64,000 bases of DNA. Source: Pradoshia sp. D12 (GTDB lineage Bacteria > Bacillota > Bacilli > Bacillales > Pradoshiaceae). Of the stretch, positions 17,133 to 25,486 are shown piece after piece. The notes beneath the pieces are model-generated. The model saw only the letters and a program-made list of their open reading frames with translations, ran no database searches and was not told where the DNA came from. Where the stretch lies: the NCBI RefSeq assembly GCF_008935075.1, contig NZ_CP044545.1, positions 1,019,501 through 1,083,500 on the forward strand. Reading direction: 5' to 3'. How positions within the stretch are numbered: the stretch's first letter is position 1; every line of letters starts with the position of its first letter. Position numbers and translations under genes: made by a program.

Positions 17133-18020
17133 ATGAGAAAGAAGGTCGTGATTACTGGGGGGACAGGTTTTATTGGTCAGTATTTTGAGAAGCAGTTTCA
17201 TTCAATGGGATATGATGTGCTTATCATTTCCAGAAGTAACGAACATATTAACTGGGATAATAATGGTGAAATAAGGAAAGCGCTTGAAGGGGCCGAGTTA
17301 TTGGTTAATTTGGCTGGAAAATCGGTAAATTGCCGCTATAATACCAGTAATAAGCAGGAAATTGTCATGTCTAGAACTGAAACAACAGCTATATTGGGTA
17401 GTGCTCTCCTTGAGTGCACGACTCCACCGCCTCTGTGGATTAATTCAAGTACTGCCACAATATACAGACATGCGGAAGATCGACCTATGACAGAGAAAAA
17501 GGGTGAGATCGGAAGCGGCTTTTCAGTTGATGTTGCTAAAGCGTGGGAAGAAACATTTTTTAACTTTGAATTACCGCATACAAGAAAAGTTGCCTTAAGA
17601 ATTGCAATTGTATTAGGGGAAAGCGGCGGAGTAATGACTCCGTATAAAAATCTCGTTACGTTTGGCCTTGGAGGTTATCAGGGATCTGGACGACAAATGT
17701 TTAGCTGGATACATATTGAAGATTTATTTCAAATTGTTCTCTTTCTTAAGAACAGAGAAGACTTGGAGGGGGTATTTAATTGCTCCTCACCCCATCCACT
17801 CACCAATCGTGAATTAATGACTCACCTTCGTAACAGTATGAACAGAAAAATTGGCCTCCCCACACCAGCGTGGATGCTTAAGGCAGGTGCAATTCTAATC
17901 AGAACTGAGCCGGAGCTTGTTTTAAAAAGTCGCTGGGTACTCCCTGAAAGGCTTGAACAAGCGGGATATACGTTTAAATATAAAAATTTGAAAGATGCTT
18001 TAAAAGATATATTTAAATGA
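17133..18020 (+). CDS. TIGR01777 family NAD(P)-binding epimerase (SDR39U1 type)
   Basis: This 295-residue extended short-chain dehydrogenase has the Rossmann motif GGTGFIGQ at residues 9-16. Family hallmarks follow: LVNLAGKSVNCRYN, SSTATIY, MFSWIHIEDLF and FNCSSPHPLTNRELM. The C-terminal DUF1731 segment (PTPAWMLKAGAILIRTEPELVLKSRWVLPERL) is complete. Substrate is unknown. The Bacillus subtilis relative is YfhF. An AGAGGTAAAGGGATG region precedes the ATG. It is co-directional with the ATP-grasp pair but 84 bases away. Confidence 0.9.
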   Translation: MRKKVVITGGTGFIGQYFEKQFHSMGYDVLIISRSNEHINWDNNGEIRKALEGAELLVNLAGKSVNCRYNTSNKQEIVMSRTETTAILGSALLECTTPPPLWINSSTATIYRHAEDRPMTEKKGEIGSGFSVDVAKAWEETFFNFELPHTRKVALRIAIVLGESGGVMTPYKNLVTFGLGGYQGSGRQMFSWIHIEDLFQIVLFLKNREDLEGVFNCSSPHPLTNRELMTHLRNSMNRKIGLPTPAWMLKAGAILIRTEPELVLKSRWVLPERLEQAGYTFKYKNLKDALKDIFK

Positions 18021-18219
18021 GATAGTTTGATTAACCCTCTGTATTTTGTGTTGGTCCTCTTGATAAACTTCCGTTTTAATGGAAATTATATATTTATTAT
18101 GGAAGTCATCTCCATTGCATTTAAATGATTAGAGGAGTATTATATTTAATACGAGCTACATTGTACGTGATGCATAATTTAAGTTTTAACCTTTAAGCTG
18201 TAATAGGGAGTTTTATTAT

Positions 18220-18375
18220 AAAGGCTGGAATGACAAGCCTCTGTCTATATGACCTGGAGGACAAGCAGGAAAGCTTTTGCGAACACCCACTTGGAGAAGT
18301 GGTGGTTTAAAACTTTCTTATATGTAACGGCAAAAGTGGCTTATAAACCAATTCCATTTCGGAATTGGTTTTTTA
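18220..18375 (+). ncRNA. Candidate structured small RNA, possibly 6S-like
   Basis: The segment is not coding and is well structured. A GAAAG...CTTTC outer stem (near 18268 and 18313) encloses an internal loop, then a strong CACCCACTT-GGAG-AAGTGGTG hairpin near 18283-18305. The transcript would end at the terminator 18345-18375. TATTAT at 18214-18219 with a weak -35 near 18192 could start it just upstream. The strand TTTAAAACT after the apical hairpin recalls the conserved strand of 6S RNA, and the size of about 155-200 nt fits. The 6S assignment is only a guess. Confidence 0.4.
18345..18375 (+). terminator. Terminator of the candidate small RNA
   Basis: AAACCAATTCC pairs with GGAATTGGTTT over ATTTC, followed by six T. 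No coding gene lies upstream for 320 bases, which implies a non-coding transcript. Confidence 0.85.
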
Positions 18376-18577
18376 TATTTACCCATAAAAAATGACAGAC
18401 AGTAATAAATACAAAGGCTAAAATGAAATCAGTTGTTGATTGTTTATTTTGTATTTATTAAAATATTAATATAACTTATCTTAATATTTGAAATTGAAAT
18501 TACTATTAGTTTTTTTATTTTATAAAAATAAAACAGATGGAACGGGAAATATTATTTAGAGTATTTGGGTGATTTTA

Positions 18578-18952
18578 ATGAATTCCAGGTTATTTATATT
18601 AGCAATCATATTTTCTTTAGTTATTTCTTTGATACCAGAATTAAAAAAACAGACAATCGCTGTTGCTTCTGCTAATTTAGGGATGACTAGTGAAATGGAT
18701 AAGGTGCAGTTTGCACATAATTCACTTTCTAAAACCTCAAATAATATTGATTCAACAATACAAGTATTCGACCCTATTACTTCCGAAGATATTATTGGTC
18801 GTATAGTACCAAGTAAGTGTTTAACAGGGAAGGGTATGGTTGTTGAAGAAATTTCTCAGACTAGCGAACATGTTATTAGTAGCTTATATCCTTTTGGGAT
18901 TTTTATTATATTTACAGGATTTATATATATGGCTTTACGTTTAAAGAGATAA
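18578..18952 (+). CDS. Hypothetical secreted/membrane protein
   Basis: This 124-residue protein has an N-terminal signal-like helix (LFILAIIFSLVISLIPELKK), a polar middle of about 70 residues and a C-terminal membrane helix (FGIFIIFTGFIYMALRLKR). This suggests an anchored extracytoplasmic domain. The ATG at 18578 follows GGGTGAT; an in-frame GTG at 18569 would lie in that site. No domain is recognised. A terminator follows. Confidence 0.6.
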   Translation: MNSRLFILAIIFSLVISLIPELKKQTIAVASANLGMTSEMDKVQFAHNSLSKTSNNIDSTIQVFDPITSEDIIGRIVPSKCLTGKGMVVEEISQTSEHVISSLYPFGIFIIFTGFIYMALRLKR

Positions 18953-19033
18953 CCGTGATAGAATGCAGTTCTGTTGTAATTTAAATTACCTAGGCTGAAC
19001 TTGTTTAACACCAATGACTATAAAAGAGAAAAA

Positions 19034-19075
19034 TAAAGACTTCTATCTGTTTAAGAGATAGAAGTCTTTATTTTG
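19034..19075 (+). terminator. Terminator of the 18.6-kb gene
   Basis: A 15-bp perfect stem (19034-19048 with 19056-19070) is followed by TTTT. Confidence 0.85.
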
Positions 19076-19136
19076 TATACATCCTTTTAAAATCCTTAAT
19101 ATACGGATAGATGGGAGTGTGCAGCATGGTGAAAAT

Positions 19137-19164
19137 AAACTCCTAATTTTTCAATTAGGAGTTT
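19137..19164 (-). terminator. Terminator of the phosphodiester glycosidase gene
   Basis: A perfect 12-bp stem AAACTCCTAATT with AATTAGGAGTTT over a 4-base loop lies 22 bases past the stop codon on the minus strand. Confidence 0.75.
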
Positions 19165-19186
19165 ATCTTATAATTGTATATTCTAT

Positions 19187-20809
19187 TTACTTTGTAATAA
19201 AGAGAGCACTGCCAATTTTTCTGGGGCTTTCGCCTAATTTATTAATTAAATTACCATTGATATATAGGGTGCTGGATCCTCCGCCATCTAAATTTACAGC
19301 TTCAACTGCCCCTAATTTCATCATAACATCAGCGCTTTGGCTTGCTGTTAAACCACTACTCCCATTAATTCGGCCATCTGTAACTGCCATGATAAACCGT
19401 CCATCTTTAGTCTGACCAAACAATGTTCGAGGGTTCCTGCTTTTACTGTGTGAGAAATACTCACTATGCGCTAAATTTATTTTGCCGTTCTGTACTAAAG
19501 AATATGAAGTACCAACAGCAAAATAATTATTTTCCTTCATATCTTCTAATTCTTGAAGATTTATTAATGGTGTTGCGATACTACGAATATCTATTTTCCC
19601 TGTCTTTTTATATTCCATAATTACGTATTTAGGATTATGGTTACTGGTTACTTGTCCATTTACCATAAATAAACCACCATGTTCCATTTTTGAGTTAAAA
19701 AAGCCTAAGTTTATCTTTGCTAGTTCATTTGGTAGCTTAATAGATGACAATGGTTCAAGAACATTAGGTTTTCCTTTGGAAACTGTTAAATTAGCATTAG
19801 GATTACTTGTATAGATATGAATATTCGTATTATAATATCTTACATTTTTATAATTAGGTACTGTCTCTTTGATGACAGACTTCTTCATGTATGTCGAGTT
19901 GACAAAGCCTGTCTTATTAGCATATTTAACTTTAAACCAACTTCCGGATTTGGAGAGATAGGTCACATTTTTCCCTTTCGGAATGGTTAGGATTACTTTA
20001 TGTTTATTAGAAGCACCAGTCCTTAAATTGACATTAGCCGTTGTTTGATATGTAACGGTAGCCTGTGAATTAGTCTGGGAATTAGCTGTTGGTTTCTTTA
20101 AATAAGAAGAGCTCACAAAGCCTGTCTTATTAGCATATTTAACCTTAAACCAACTTCCAGATTTGGAGAGATAAGTCACATTTTTTCCTTTCGGAATGGT
20201 TAGGATTACTTTATGCTTATTAGAAGCACCAGTCCTTAAATTGACATTAGCCGTTGTTTGATATGTAACGGTAGCCTGGGTACTAGCCTGTGAATTAGCA
20301 GTTGGTTTCTTTAAATAAGAAGAGCTCACAAAGCCTGTCTTATTAGCATATTTAACCTTAAACCAACTTCCGGATTTGGAGAGATAGGTCACATTTTTCC
20401 CTTTCGGAATGGTTAGGATTACTTTATGCTTATTAGAAGCACCAGTCCTTAAATTGATATTAGCCGTTGTTTGATATGTAACGGTAGCTTGGGTACTAGT
20501 CTGAGAATTAGCTGTTAGCTTCTTTAAATAAGAAGAGCTCACAAAGCCTGTCTTATTAGCGTATTTAACCTTAAACCAACTTCCGGATTTGGAGAGATAG
20601 GTCACATTTTTCCCTTTCGGAATGGTTAGGATTACTTTATGCTTATTGGACGAACCGGCTCTTAAATTGACATTAGCTGTCGTTTGATAGAGTGTGGAAG
20701 AAGAAACGGTTGCTGCGTCTACTTTTGTGTATAAATCAGTTGTTCCAAATAAAACCAAACCAAATGTAATAAAAATTAATACGATTTTTTGTGTCAATGA
20801 GTTTCTCAT
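19187..20809 (-). CDS. Secreted phosphodiester glycosidase with four SH3b repeats
   Basis: This 540-residue exported protein has a signal peptide (about 1-33, ending VDAA). Four SH3b cell-wall-binding repeats start at residues 41, 112, 183 and 254, a period of exactly 71 residues (213 bp). The C-terminal NAGPA/DUF2233 phosphodiester glycosidase domain (about 320-540) contains LGFFNSKMEHGGLF, AVTDGRINGSSGLTASQ and the active-site loop NLDGGGSST. The enzyme likely removes a sugar from a wall polymer or phosphodiester outside the cell. The repeats differ mainly in linkers, showing recent duplication or gene conversion. Confidence 0.9.
   Translation of the reverse strand: MRNSLTQKIVLIFITFGLVLFGTTDLYTKVDAATVSSSTLYQTTANVNLRAGSSNKHKVILTIPKGKNVTYLSKSGSWFKVKYANKTGFVSSSYLKKLTANSQTSTQATVTYQTTANINLRTGASNKHKVILTIPKGKNVTYLSKSGSWFKVKYANKTGFVSSSYLKKPTANSQASTQATVTYQTTANVNLRTGASNKHKVILTIPKGKNVTYLSKSGSWFKVKYANKTGFVSSSYLKKPTANSQTNSQATVTYQTTANVNLRTGASNKHKVILTIPKGKNVTYLSKSGSWFKVKYANKTGFVNSTYMKKSVIKETVPNYKNVRYYNTNIHIYTSNPNANLTVSKGKPNVLEPLSSIKLPNELAKINLGFFNSKMEHGGLFMVNGQVTSNHNPKYVIMEYKKTGKIDIRSIATPLINLQELEDMKENNYFAVGTSYSLVQNGKINLAHSEYFSHSKSRNPRTLFGQTKDGRFIMAVTDGRINGSSGLTASQSADVMMKLGAVEAVNLDGGGSSTLYINGNLINKLGESPRKIGSALFITK
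19880..20690 (-). repeat. Four 213-bp direct repeats inside the glycosidase gene
   Basis: The SH3b units are nearly identical in DNA (identical runs spanning the SNKHKVILTIPKGKNVTYLS coding part). Such in-frame repeats can change number by recombination. Confidence 0.85.
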
Positions 20810-21141
20810 GCAAGACTTTCTCCTAATATTTGTGATAAATAATTTGTTGTGGTAGTTATAATAATATAAAAATATTAATATATTTACTTATAGAAATAAA
20901 CAAAAAATTAGCTATTTTATTATTTTTATATAATTAATAAGGAATAAATAAAGGATTCTTAATAAGGACAGAAGTAAATTATAAATGAGGATGTATTTGT
21001 GTTTTTTTAGATAAGGTGAGTTGTTTATTAAAATCATTGAACTAAAGTGAAAAAAGTATGAGGTTTGCAGATATTTTTCTGTGAAAATAACAAGATATGG
21101 ACTGACACATAGGTCCTTGTTGAACTGGTTATATTTAATCA
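20810..21141. other. Very AT-rich intergenic region
   Basis: This holds only the presumed promoter of the glycosidase gene and AT-rich sequence. I see no gene or clear structure before the terminator at 21142. Confidence 0.4.
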
Positions 21142-21183
21142 AAAAAGGGAGACATGTTGAGTTAACAACATGTCTCCCTTTTT
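21142..21183. terminator. Strong bidirectional terminator
   Basis: AAAAAGGGAGACATGTTG pairs perfectly with CAACATGTCTCCCTTTTT over a 6-base loop. It ends the minus-strand symporter gene. Confidence 0.9.
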
Positions 21184-21251
21184 GATTTATTGTTTTTTGA
21201 CTGAAATCTCTATACGGACACCATTTTTGTATATCTATCTTATTTTTGTAT

Positions 21252-22451
21252 TTAAATTAAATTTTCTATTTGTTTATTTTGAATTATTTCTTTGCTGGTT
21301 TTAGGAACAAATCGCTCCGTAAGTGCTGAGATAGCGCCATCGCCTGTTACATTGCATGCTGTTCCGAAGCTATCCTGAGCTAGGTATAATGCGATCATGA
21401 GGGAAAGCATGTTATCAGAGAAACCGAGCATGGATTCTAATAAACCAAGTGCAGCCATAACAGCTCCTCCTGGAACTCCTGGCGCGGCGATCATTGTGAC
21501 ACCAAGCATTAAAATAAATGGTAGCATTTGTGTGATGCTAGCATCCGTACCCTGTAACAGCATAACTGCCATCGTACAGCTGACGAGGGTAATTGTACTT
21601 CCAGATAAATGGATAGTTGCTAATAGTGGAACAGTGAAGTTTGCTATCTTTTCTTTCACACCCATTTTTTTAGTCCGATCCACAGTAACAGGAATCGTTG
21701 ATGCGGAAGACTGAGTGCCTAAAGCTGTAAAATACGCTGGTAACATAGTCTTAAGCATTTTAAATGGATTTTTCTTAGAAGCTGCACCCGCAACTGTATA
21801 CTGTATGACTAACATAAACAAATGTAAAGCAATGATCATCACAAATACTTTAGCAAATACGCTTAAGATAGACGCAATTTGACCGCCCTGAGTCATGTTT
21901 GCGAATATACCAAAGATGTGAAATGGTAAAAGAGGGATAATAATCGTATTAATTACCTTCACGACAATCTCTTTGAATTCTTCCATTACATTAAGAAGTG
22001 CTTCTCCTTTGATAGACGCCATCCCTACACCAATTGTGAAGGCTACAAGCAAAGCCGTCATAACACCCATTACAGCAGGCATCTCAATTGTAAAATATGG
22101 AGAGAGTAAAGCTTCCTCAGGATTTGCAAAGCTTTGAGCAGTCTGGTTTTTTAATATAATTGGATACAATGCTTTGGCAACGAAAAAAGCAATTAAGCCA
22201 GCCATTATTGTAGAAGCATACGCTAAGCCAGTTGTGATACCGAGCATTTTACCGGCACCTTTGCCCATCATTCCAATTCCTGAAGCAATAAAACCAATGA
22301 TAATAAAGGGAATGATAAATTCTAAAAAGCTGCTAAAAAGCCCGTTGAAAGTAGTGAAAATACGAAGCATCCAGGCTGGAGCAATCATTCCTATACCAAT
22401 ACCGAGAATAATAGCGAATATAATTTTGGGTAATATACCGAATTGTTTCAT
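21252..22451 (-). CDS. Dicarboxylate/amino acid:cation symporter (DAACS family)
   Basis: This 399-residue protein has about eight membrane helices and two re-entrant loops. The serine-rich loop is seen as LGTQSSASTIPVTV, with the second hairpin motif HLSGSTITLV and the substrate/sodium region ALYLAQDSFGTACNVTGDGA. Such carriers take up glutamate, aspartate, serine or C4-dicarboxylates with H+ or Na+. The substrate cannot be told from sequence. AAGGAGGACACC precedes the ATG on the minus strand. Confidence 0.9.
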   Translation of the reverse strand: MKQFGILPKIIFAIILGIGIGMIAPAWMLRIFTTFNGLFSSFLEFIIPFIIIGFIASGIGMMGKGAGKMLGITTGLAYASTIMAGLIAFFVAKALYPIILKNQTAQSFANPEEALLSPYFTIEMPAVMGVMTALLVAFTIGVGMASIKGEALLNVMEEFKEIVVKVINTIIIPLLPFHIFGIFANMTQGGQIASILSVFAKVFVMIIALHLFMLVIQYTVAGAASKKNPFKMLKTMLPAYFTALGTQSSASTIPVTVDRTKKMGVKEKIANFTVPLLATIHLSGSTITLVSCTMAVMLLQGTDASITQMLPFILMLGVTMIAAPGVPGGAVMAALGLLESMLGFSDNMLSLMIALYLAQDSFGTACNVTGDGAISALTERFVPKTSKEIIQNKQIENLI

Positions 22452-22770
22452 GGTGTCCTCCTTATAAATACAGTTGTACTCTATATGTGGATTATACAGA
22501 AAAATGAATTAAAAAGTAACCTTTCTGCTTAAAAAGAATAAAATAATATTTTTGGTTGGTGGTTGAAGTTAAATCTCTTAAATTTGGGATATACATATTG
22601 GTTAAATCATATAAATGAAAAAGCTATAGGGGAGCAGAGAAAACGTTTTAAATTCAATATATTTCCATATAATGATATAATTGATTGGAGATATATAATC
22701 ATTCTCTATTTATTCTTCTGTTTACTGACTTTAAATAATGAGTGATTGTGTGTATGAATGGAGGAGATAT
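22452..22770. other. Intergenic region, divergent promoters
   Basis: This gap holds the promoter of the symporter and that of the following membrane gene. A 60-codon TTG-started frame here (22563-22745) has no convincing ribosome binding site. Confidence 0.35.
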
Positions 22771-23247
22771 ATGCTAGGAATTCTGGAGTTTCAGTTAAGC
22801 AAGATTATAGTTAATATCTTCATTATTATTGGGATTTTTTGTTTTGTGGTCCTTTTTACAAAGCAAGCCGAGTATGTTGAAAGCCTAAAAGGAAATGCGA
22901 TTACCTCTGAAGATATGAAAATTTCTCTTATTAAGAGAATGGCTTATGGCGCAGTTTTAGCTATCATTACTATTTTAATTGAGTATATCTTGGTTTATTA
23001 TCTGTCGGGTTATTTTAAAGTAGAGATTAACGAATTTAGTTTTATATTCAGTATCTTTGTTTTGTGTTTTTTCTTAATGATAGGAGTGGGCCCAAAGGAA
23101 TATACTGAACCAACCACTAATAATTATTGGGTTAGACAAGAGTTATACTGGACACTCGACAATAAAGAATTTGATATATTGGGAAAACCATATTTAATAG
23201 GGGCTGTAACTTTTTTTCTCATCAATTTAGTTTACTTCATCGTCTAG
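22771..23247 (+). CDS. Hypothetical four-helix membrane protein
   Basis: The ATG at 22771 is preceded by GGAGGAG, giving 158 residues. Hydrophobic segments lie near residues 10-30, 55-77, 90-108 and 138-158. No domain is recognised. It may be monocistronic. An in-frame upstream start at 22738 lacks a ribosome binding site. Confidence 0.55.
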   Translation: MLGILEFQLSKIIVNIFIIIGIFCFVVLFTKQAEYVESLKGNAITSEDMKISLIKRMAYGAVLAIITILIEYILVYYLSGYFKVEINEFSFIFSIFVLCFFLMIGVGPKEYTEPTTNNYWVRQELYWTLDNKEFDILGKPYLIGAVTFFLINLVYFIV

Positions 23248-23511
23248 ATCCTCAACAGTTTGATCTAATCATGATATTCCATCCCTCACGATCTCCTCTT
23301 ATTAAATGATAAATGGTCGTTTTTTGTGTAAAATCATTCCAATGACCCATAGAGAATCATGAATATTTTTGATAAAAATAAATAATTATACATAGATAGA
23401 ATGGTTTATTTAGGTTTTAAAGGTATAAAAAGTAAATGTATCTATTGCTAATTTTTCCATAAACTGATAATATTAGGACGTTGTTATTTTGGAAAGCAAA
23501 TATTCAAATAG

Positions 23512-23741
23512 TTAGAGTCTTTCCAAGCAGATAAAAATTGACCACTTGCCCACGGGAAGTTAAGGCCATACGGACAGCCGGGTCAAATGCCGACAGGCAA
23601 CATTAGTTGCCCTATTGATTGAGTTAGAAGCTCAAATTTTATAAGTTGGTTACTTTATAACCAGTACGACATAAATCGTGCAAAACTTGTGAAACGGTCA
23701 ATAAGAGTGGTAAAAGTATTTATTTGCTATATAGACTCTGA
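23512..23741 (+). ncRNA. Candidate structured leader RNA upstream of the polyamine operon
   Basis: Several long-range helices nest: 23512-23520 with 23733-23741 (9 bp), 23526-23535 with 23719-23728 (10 bp, one G-U) and 23537-23543 with 23696-23702 (7 bp). Inside are local hairpins such as GGCAAC-ATTA-GTTGCC (23596-23611) and TTGAG/CTCAA (23619-23635). This multi-branch closed architecture is typical of riboswitch aptamers. I do not recognise the consensus of a known class. It lies about 120 nt before an intrinsic terminator and 270 nt before the first polyamine gene. Confidence 0.55.
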
Positions 23742-23859
23742 TCTCCTTTTTAGGTATGTTGAATATTAAGAAGCTTTTCAGACATAAAATTCATTTGATT
23801 TTATGCGTGGCAATATGTCTGTATTTGTATATGCTTTTTAATAGGATAATAATATCTAC

Positions 23860-23902
23860 AAGCAAGTGATGTGCAATGAAATGCGCGTACACTTGCTTTT
23901 TT
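23860..23902 (+). terminator. Leader terminator before the polyamine operon
   Basis: AGCAAGTG (23861-23868) pairs with CACTTGCT (23890-23897), extended by a GC-containing inner helix, followed by six T. It lies inside the leader, so read-through would decide operon expression unless a second promoter exists downstream. Confidence 0.8.
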
Positions 23903-24009
23903 GTTGTCTTTTAACTTTATCAATTAATAAAAATCACCCCATAAATTCTTACGATTTAAACCAGATGGAAAGGGAAGTGGGAGAATTTTCAGCGAGAGGA
24001 AGTTTTGTG

Positions 24010-25482
24010 ATGATTGAACAAGAAAGATTATTTCGTCTTTCGCAGGGGCGGGCTCCTATTTATGAAGCTTTGGAAGAGTTCAAGAAAAAACGAATTGTTC
24101 CTTTTGATGTACCCGGCCATAAACGCGGGAGAGGTAATCCTGAATTGACAGCTTTTTTGGGTGAGCAAGCGGTTAGTGTGGATGTTAACTCGATGAAGCC
24201 GCTAGATAATCTCTGTCATCCGGTATCCGTCATTAAAGAAGCAGAAGAATTAGCAGCTGAGGCATTTGGTGCTGCACATGCATTTTTTATGGTGAATGGA
24301 ACGACATCTGCCGTACAGGGGATGGTCCTGACAGCTTGTAAAGCGGGAGATAAAATTATTCTTCCCCGAAATGTTCATCGCAGTGTCATTAACGCACTTG
24401 TTCTATGTGGTGCCGTGCCGGTATATGTAAATCCGGAAATGGATAAAAATCTAGGAATTGCGCTTGGTATGTCTCTCAACCAGGTGGAAAAAGCGATTAA
24501 AGAAAACCCAGAGGCTAAAGCCATTTTGGTCAATAATCCAACCTATTACGGAATCTGCTCAGATTTACGAGGGATTGTGAAACTTGCCCATCAGCATAAT
24601 ATGCTTGTTCTTGCAGATGAAGCACACGGAGCACATTTATACTTTGGAAAAAACCTTCCCGTGACTGCCATGGCTGCTGGTGCAGATATGGCTTCAGTCA
24701 GCATGCATAAATCCGGGGGGAGTTTAACGCAAAGCTCATTTATGTTAATGGGACCTTCTGTGAATGTCGGTTATGCAAGGCAAATTGTTAATCTGACACA
24801 AACGACAAGCGGATCGTATTTGCTGCTTTCAAGCTTAGATCTTTCTCGAAGAAATCTAGCGTTAAATGGAGAGCGGATTTTCGATGATGTTATTAATCTT
24901 GCAGAATATGTTCGGAACGAAATCAATCAAATTGGTAACTATTATGCCTTTTCAAGAGAATTGGTGAATGGAGATAGCATATTTGATTTTGATGTAACTA
25001 AGCTCTCGGTACATACATTAGATATTGGACTAGCGGGAATTGAGGTATATGACTTATTGCGAGATGAGTATGATATCCAAATTGAATTTGGAGATATAGG
25101 CAATATTTTGGCCTATGTATCTGTTGGTGATCGGAAAAGAGATGTCGAACGTCTGATCAGTGCCCTATCAGAAATACGTCGTCGTTATTCGACTGATAAA
25201 TCAGGTCTGATTACACAAGAATATATTGACCCGGAGGTTGTGATTACACCGCAGGAGGCATTCTATGCAGATAAAGAATCATTGAGTCTGCGAGATACAG
25301 AGGGTCGAGTGTGCAGTGAGTTTGTGATGTGCTATCCTCCTGGAATTCCAATCCTCGCACCAGGTGAAAGAATCACGAAAGAAATCATTGAGTATATTGA
25401 CTATGCAAAAGCAAAAGGCTGTTCCATGACAGGACCGGAAGACCTTGCTATTGAACGTCTGAATGTACTAAAGGGAGTGTGA
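24010..25482 (+). CDS. speA: Orn/Lys/Arg decarboxylase family enzyme (SpeA-like)
   Basis: From ATG 24010 (AGAGGAAG site) the protein has 490 residues, the length of Bacillus SpeA. A longer frame from 23866 starts inside the leader terminator and is rejected. It is a fold-type I PLP enzyme: FDVPGHKRGRG near residue 33, FFMVNGTTSAVQGM, LADEAHGAH and the PLP lysine K234 in SMHKSGGSLTQSSF. It should make agmatine, cadaverine or putrescine; which one is not decidable by eye. Being first in an operon with aminopropyl-transfer genes supports a polyamine role. Confidence 0.88.
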   Translation: MIEQERLFRLSQGRAPIYEALEEFKKKRIVPFDVPGHKRGRGNPELTAFLGEQAVSVDVNSMKPLDNLCHPVSVIKEAEELAAEAFGAAHAFFMVNGTTSAVQGMVLTACKAGDKIILPRNVHRSVINALVLCGAVPVYVNPEMDKNLGIALGMSLNQVEKAIKENPEAKAILVNNPTYYGICSDLRGIVKLAHQHNMLVLADEAHGAHLYFGKNLPVTAMAAGADMASVSMHKSGGSLTQSSFMLMGPSVNVGYARQIVNLTQTTSGSYLLLSSLDLSRRNLALNGERIFDDVINLAEYVRNEINQIGNYYAFSRELVNGDSIFDFDVTKLSVHTLDIGLAGIEVYDLLRDEYDIQIEFGDIGNILAYVSVGDRKRDVERLISALSEIRRRYSTDKSGLITQEYIDPEVVITPQEAFYADKESLSLRDTEGRVCSEFVMCYPPGIPILAPGERITKEIIEYIDYAKAKGCSMTGPEDLAIERLNVLKGV

Positions 25483-25486
25483 CAGC

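Larger units (their letters stand above)
18021..18577. other. Intergenic region containing a candidate small RNA
   Basis: No gene is seen for 550 bases. The middle part (about 18220-18375) folds and ends in an intrinsic terminator (see the ncRNA entry). Confidence 0.5.
23248..24009. other. Long leader region of the polyamine operon
   Basis: There is no gene in 760 bases. It contains the folded RNA at 23512-23741, a further inverted repeat CAGACATA/TATGTCTG (23778-23822) and the terminator at 23860-23902. Confidence 0.6.

Noticed and set aside
20912-21142. 76-codon minus-strand frame
   Set aside because: Very AT-rich composition, no start site signal, and it ends in the terminator region.
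22563-22745. 60-codon TTG-started frame
   Set aside because: No convincing ribosome binding site and no recognised similarity; it could be real but cannot be supported.
23540-23620. Match of the leader RNA to S-box, c-di-GMP or cobalamin riboswitches
   Set aside because: Only short fragments (GGCAAC, GCCGGGT) agree; the order and core motifs of these classes are missing.
23866-24009. Upstream extension of the decarboxylase frame
   Set aside because: It begins inside the leader terminator stem, has no ribosome binding site and encodes a sequence unlike the family; ATG 24010 gives the normal 490 residues.
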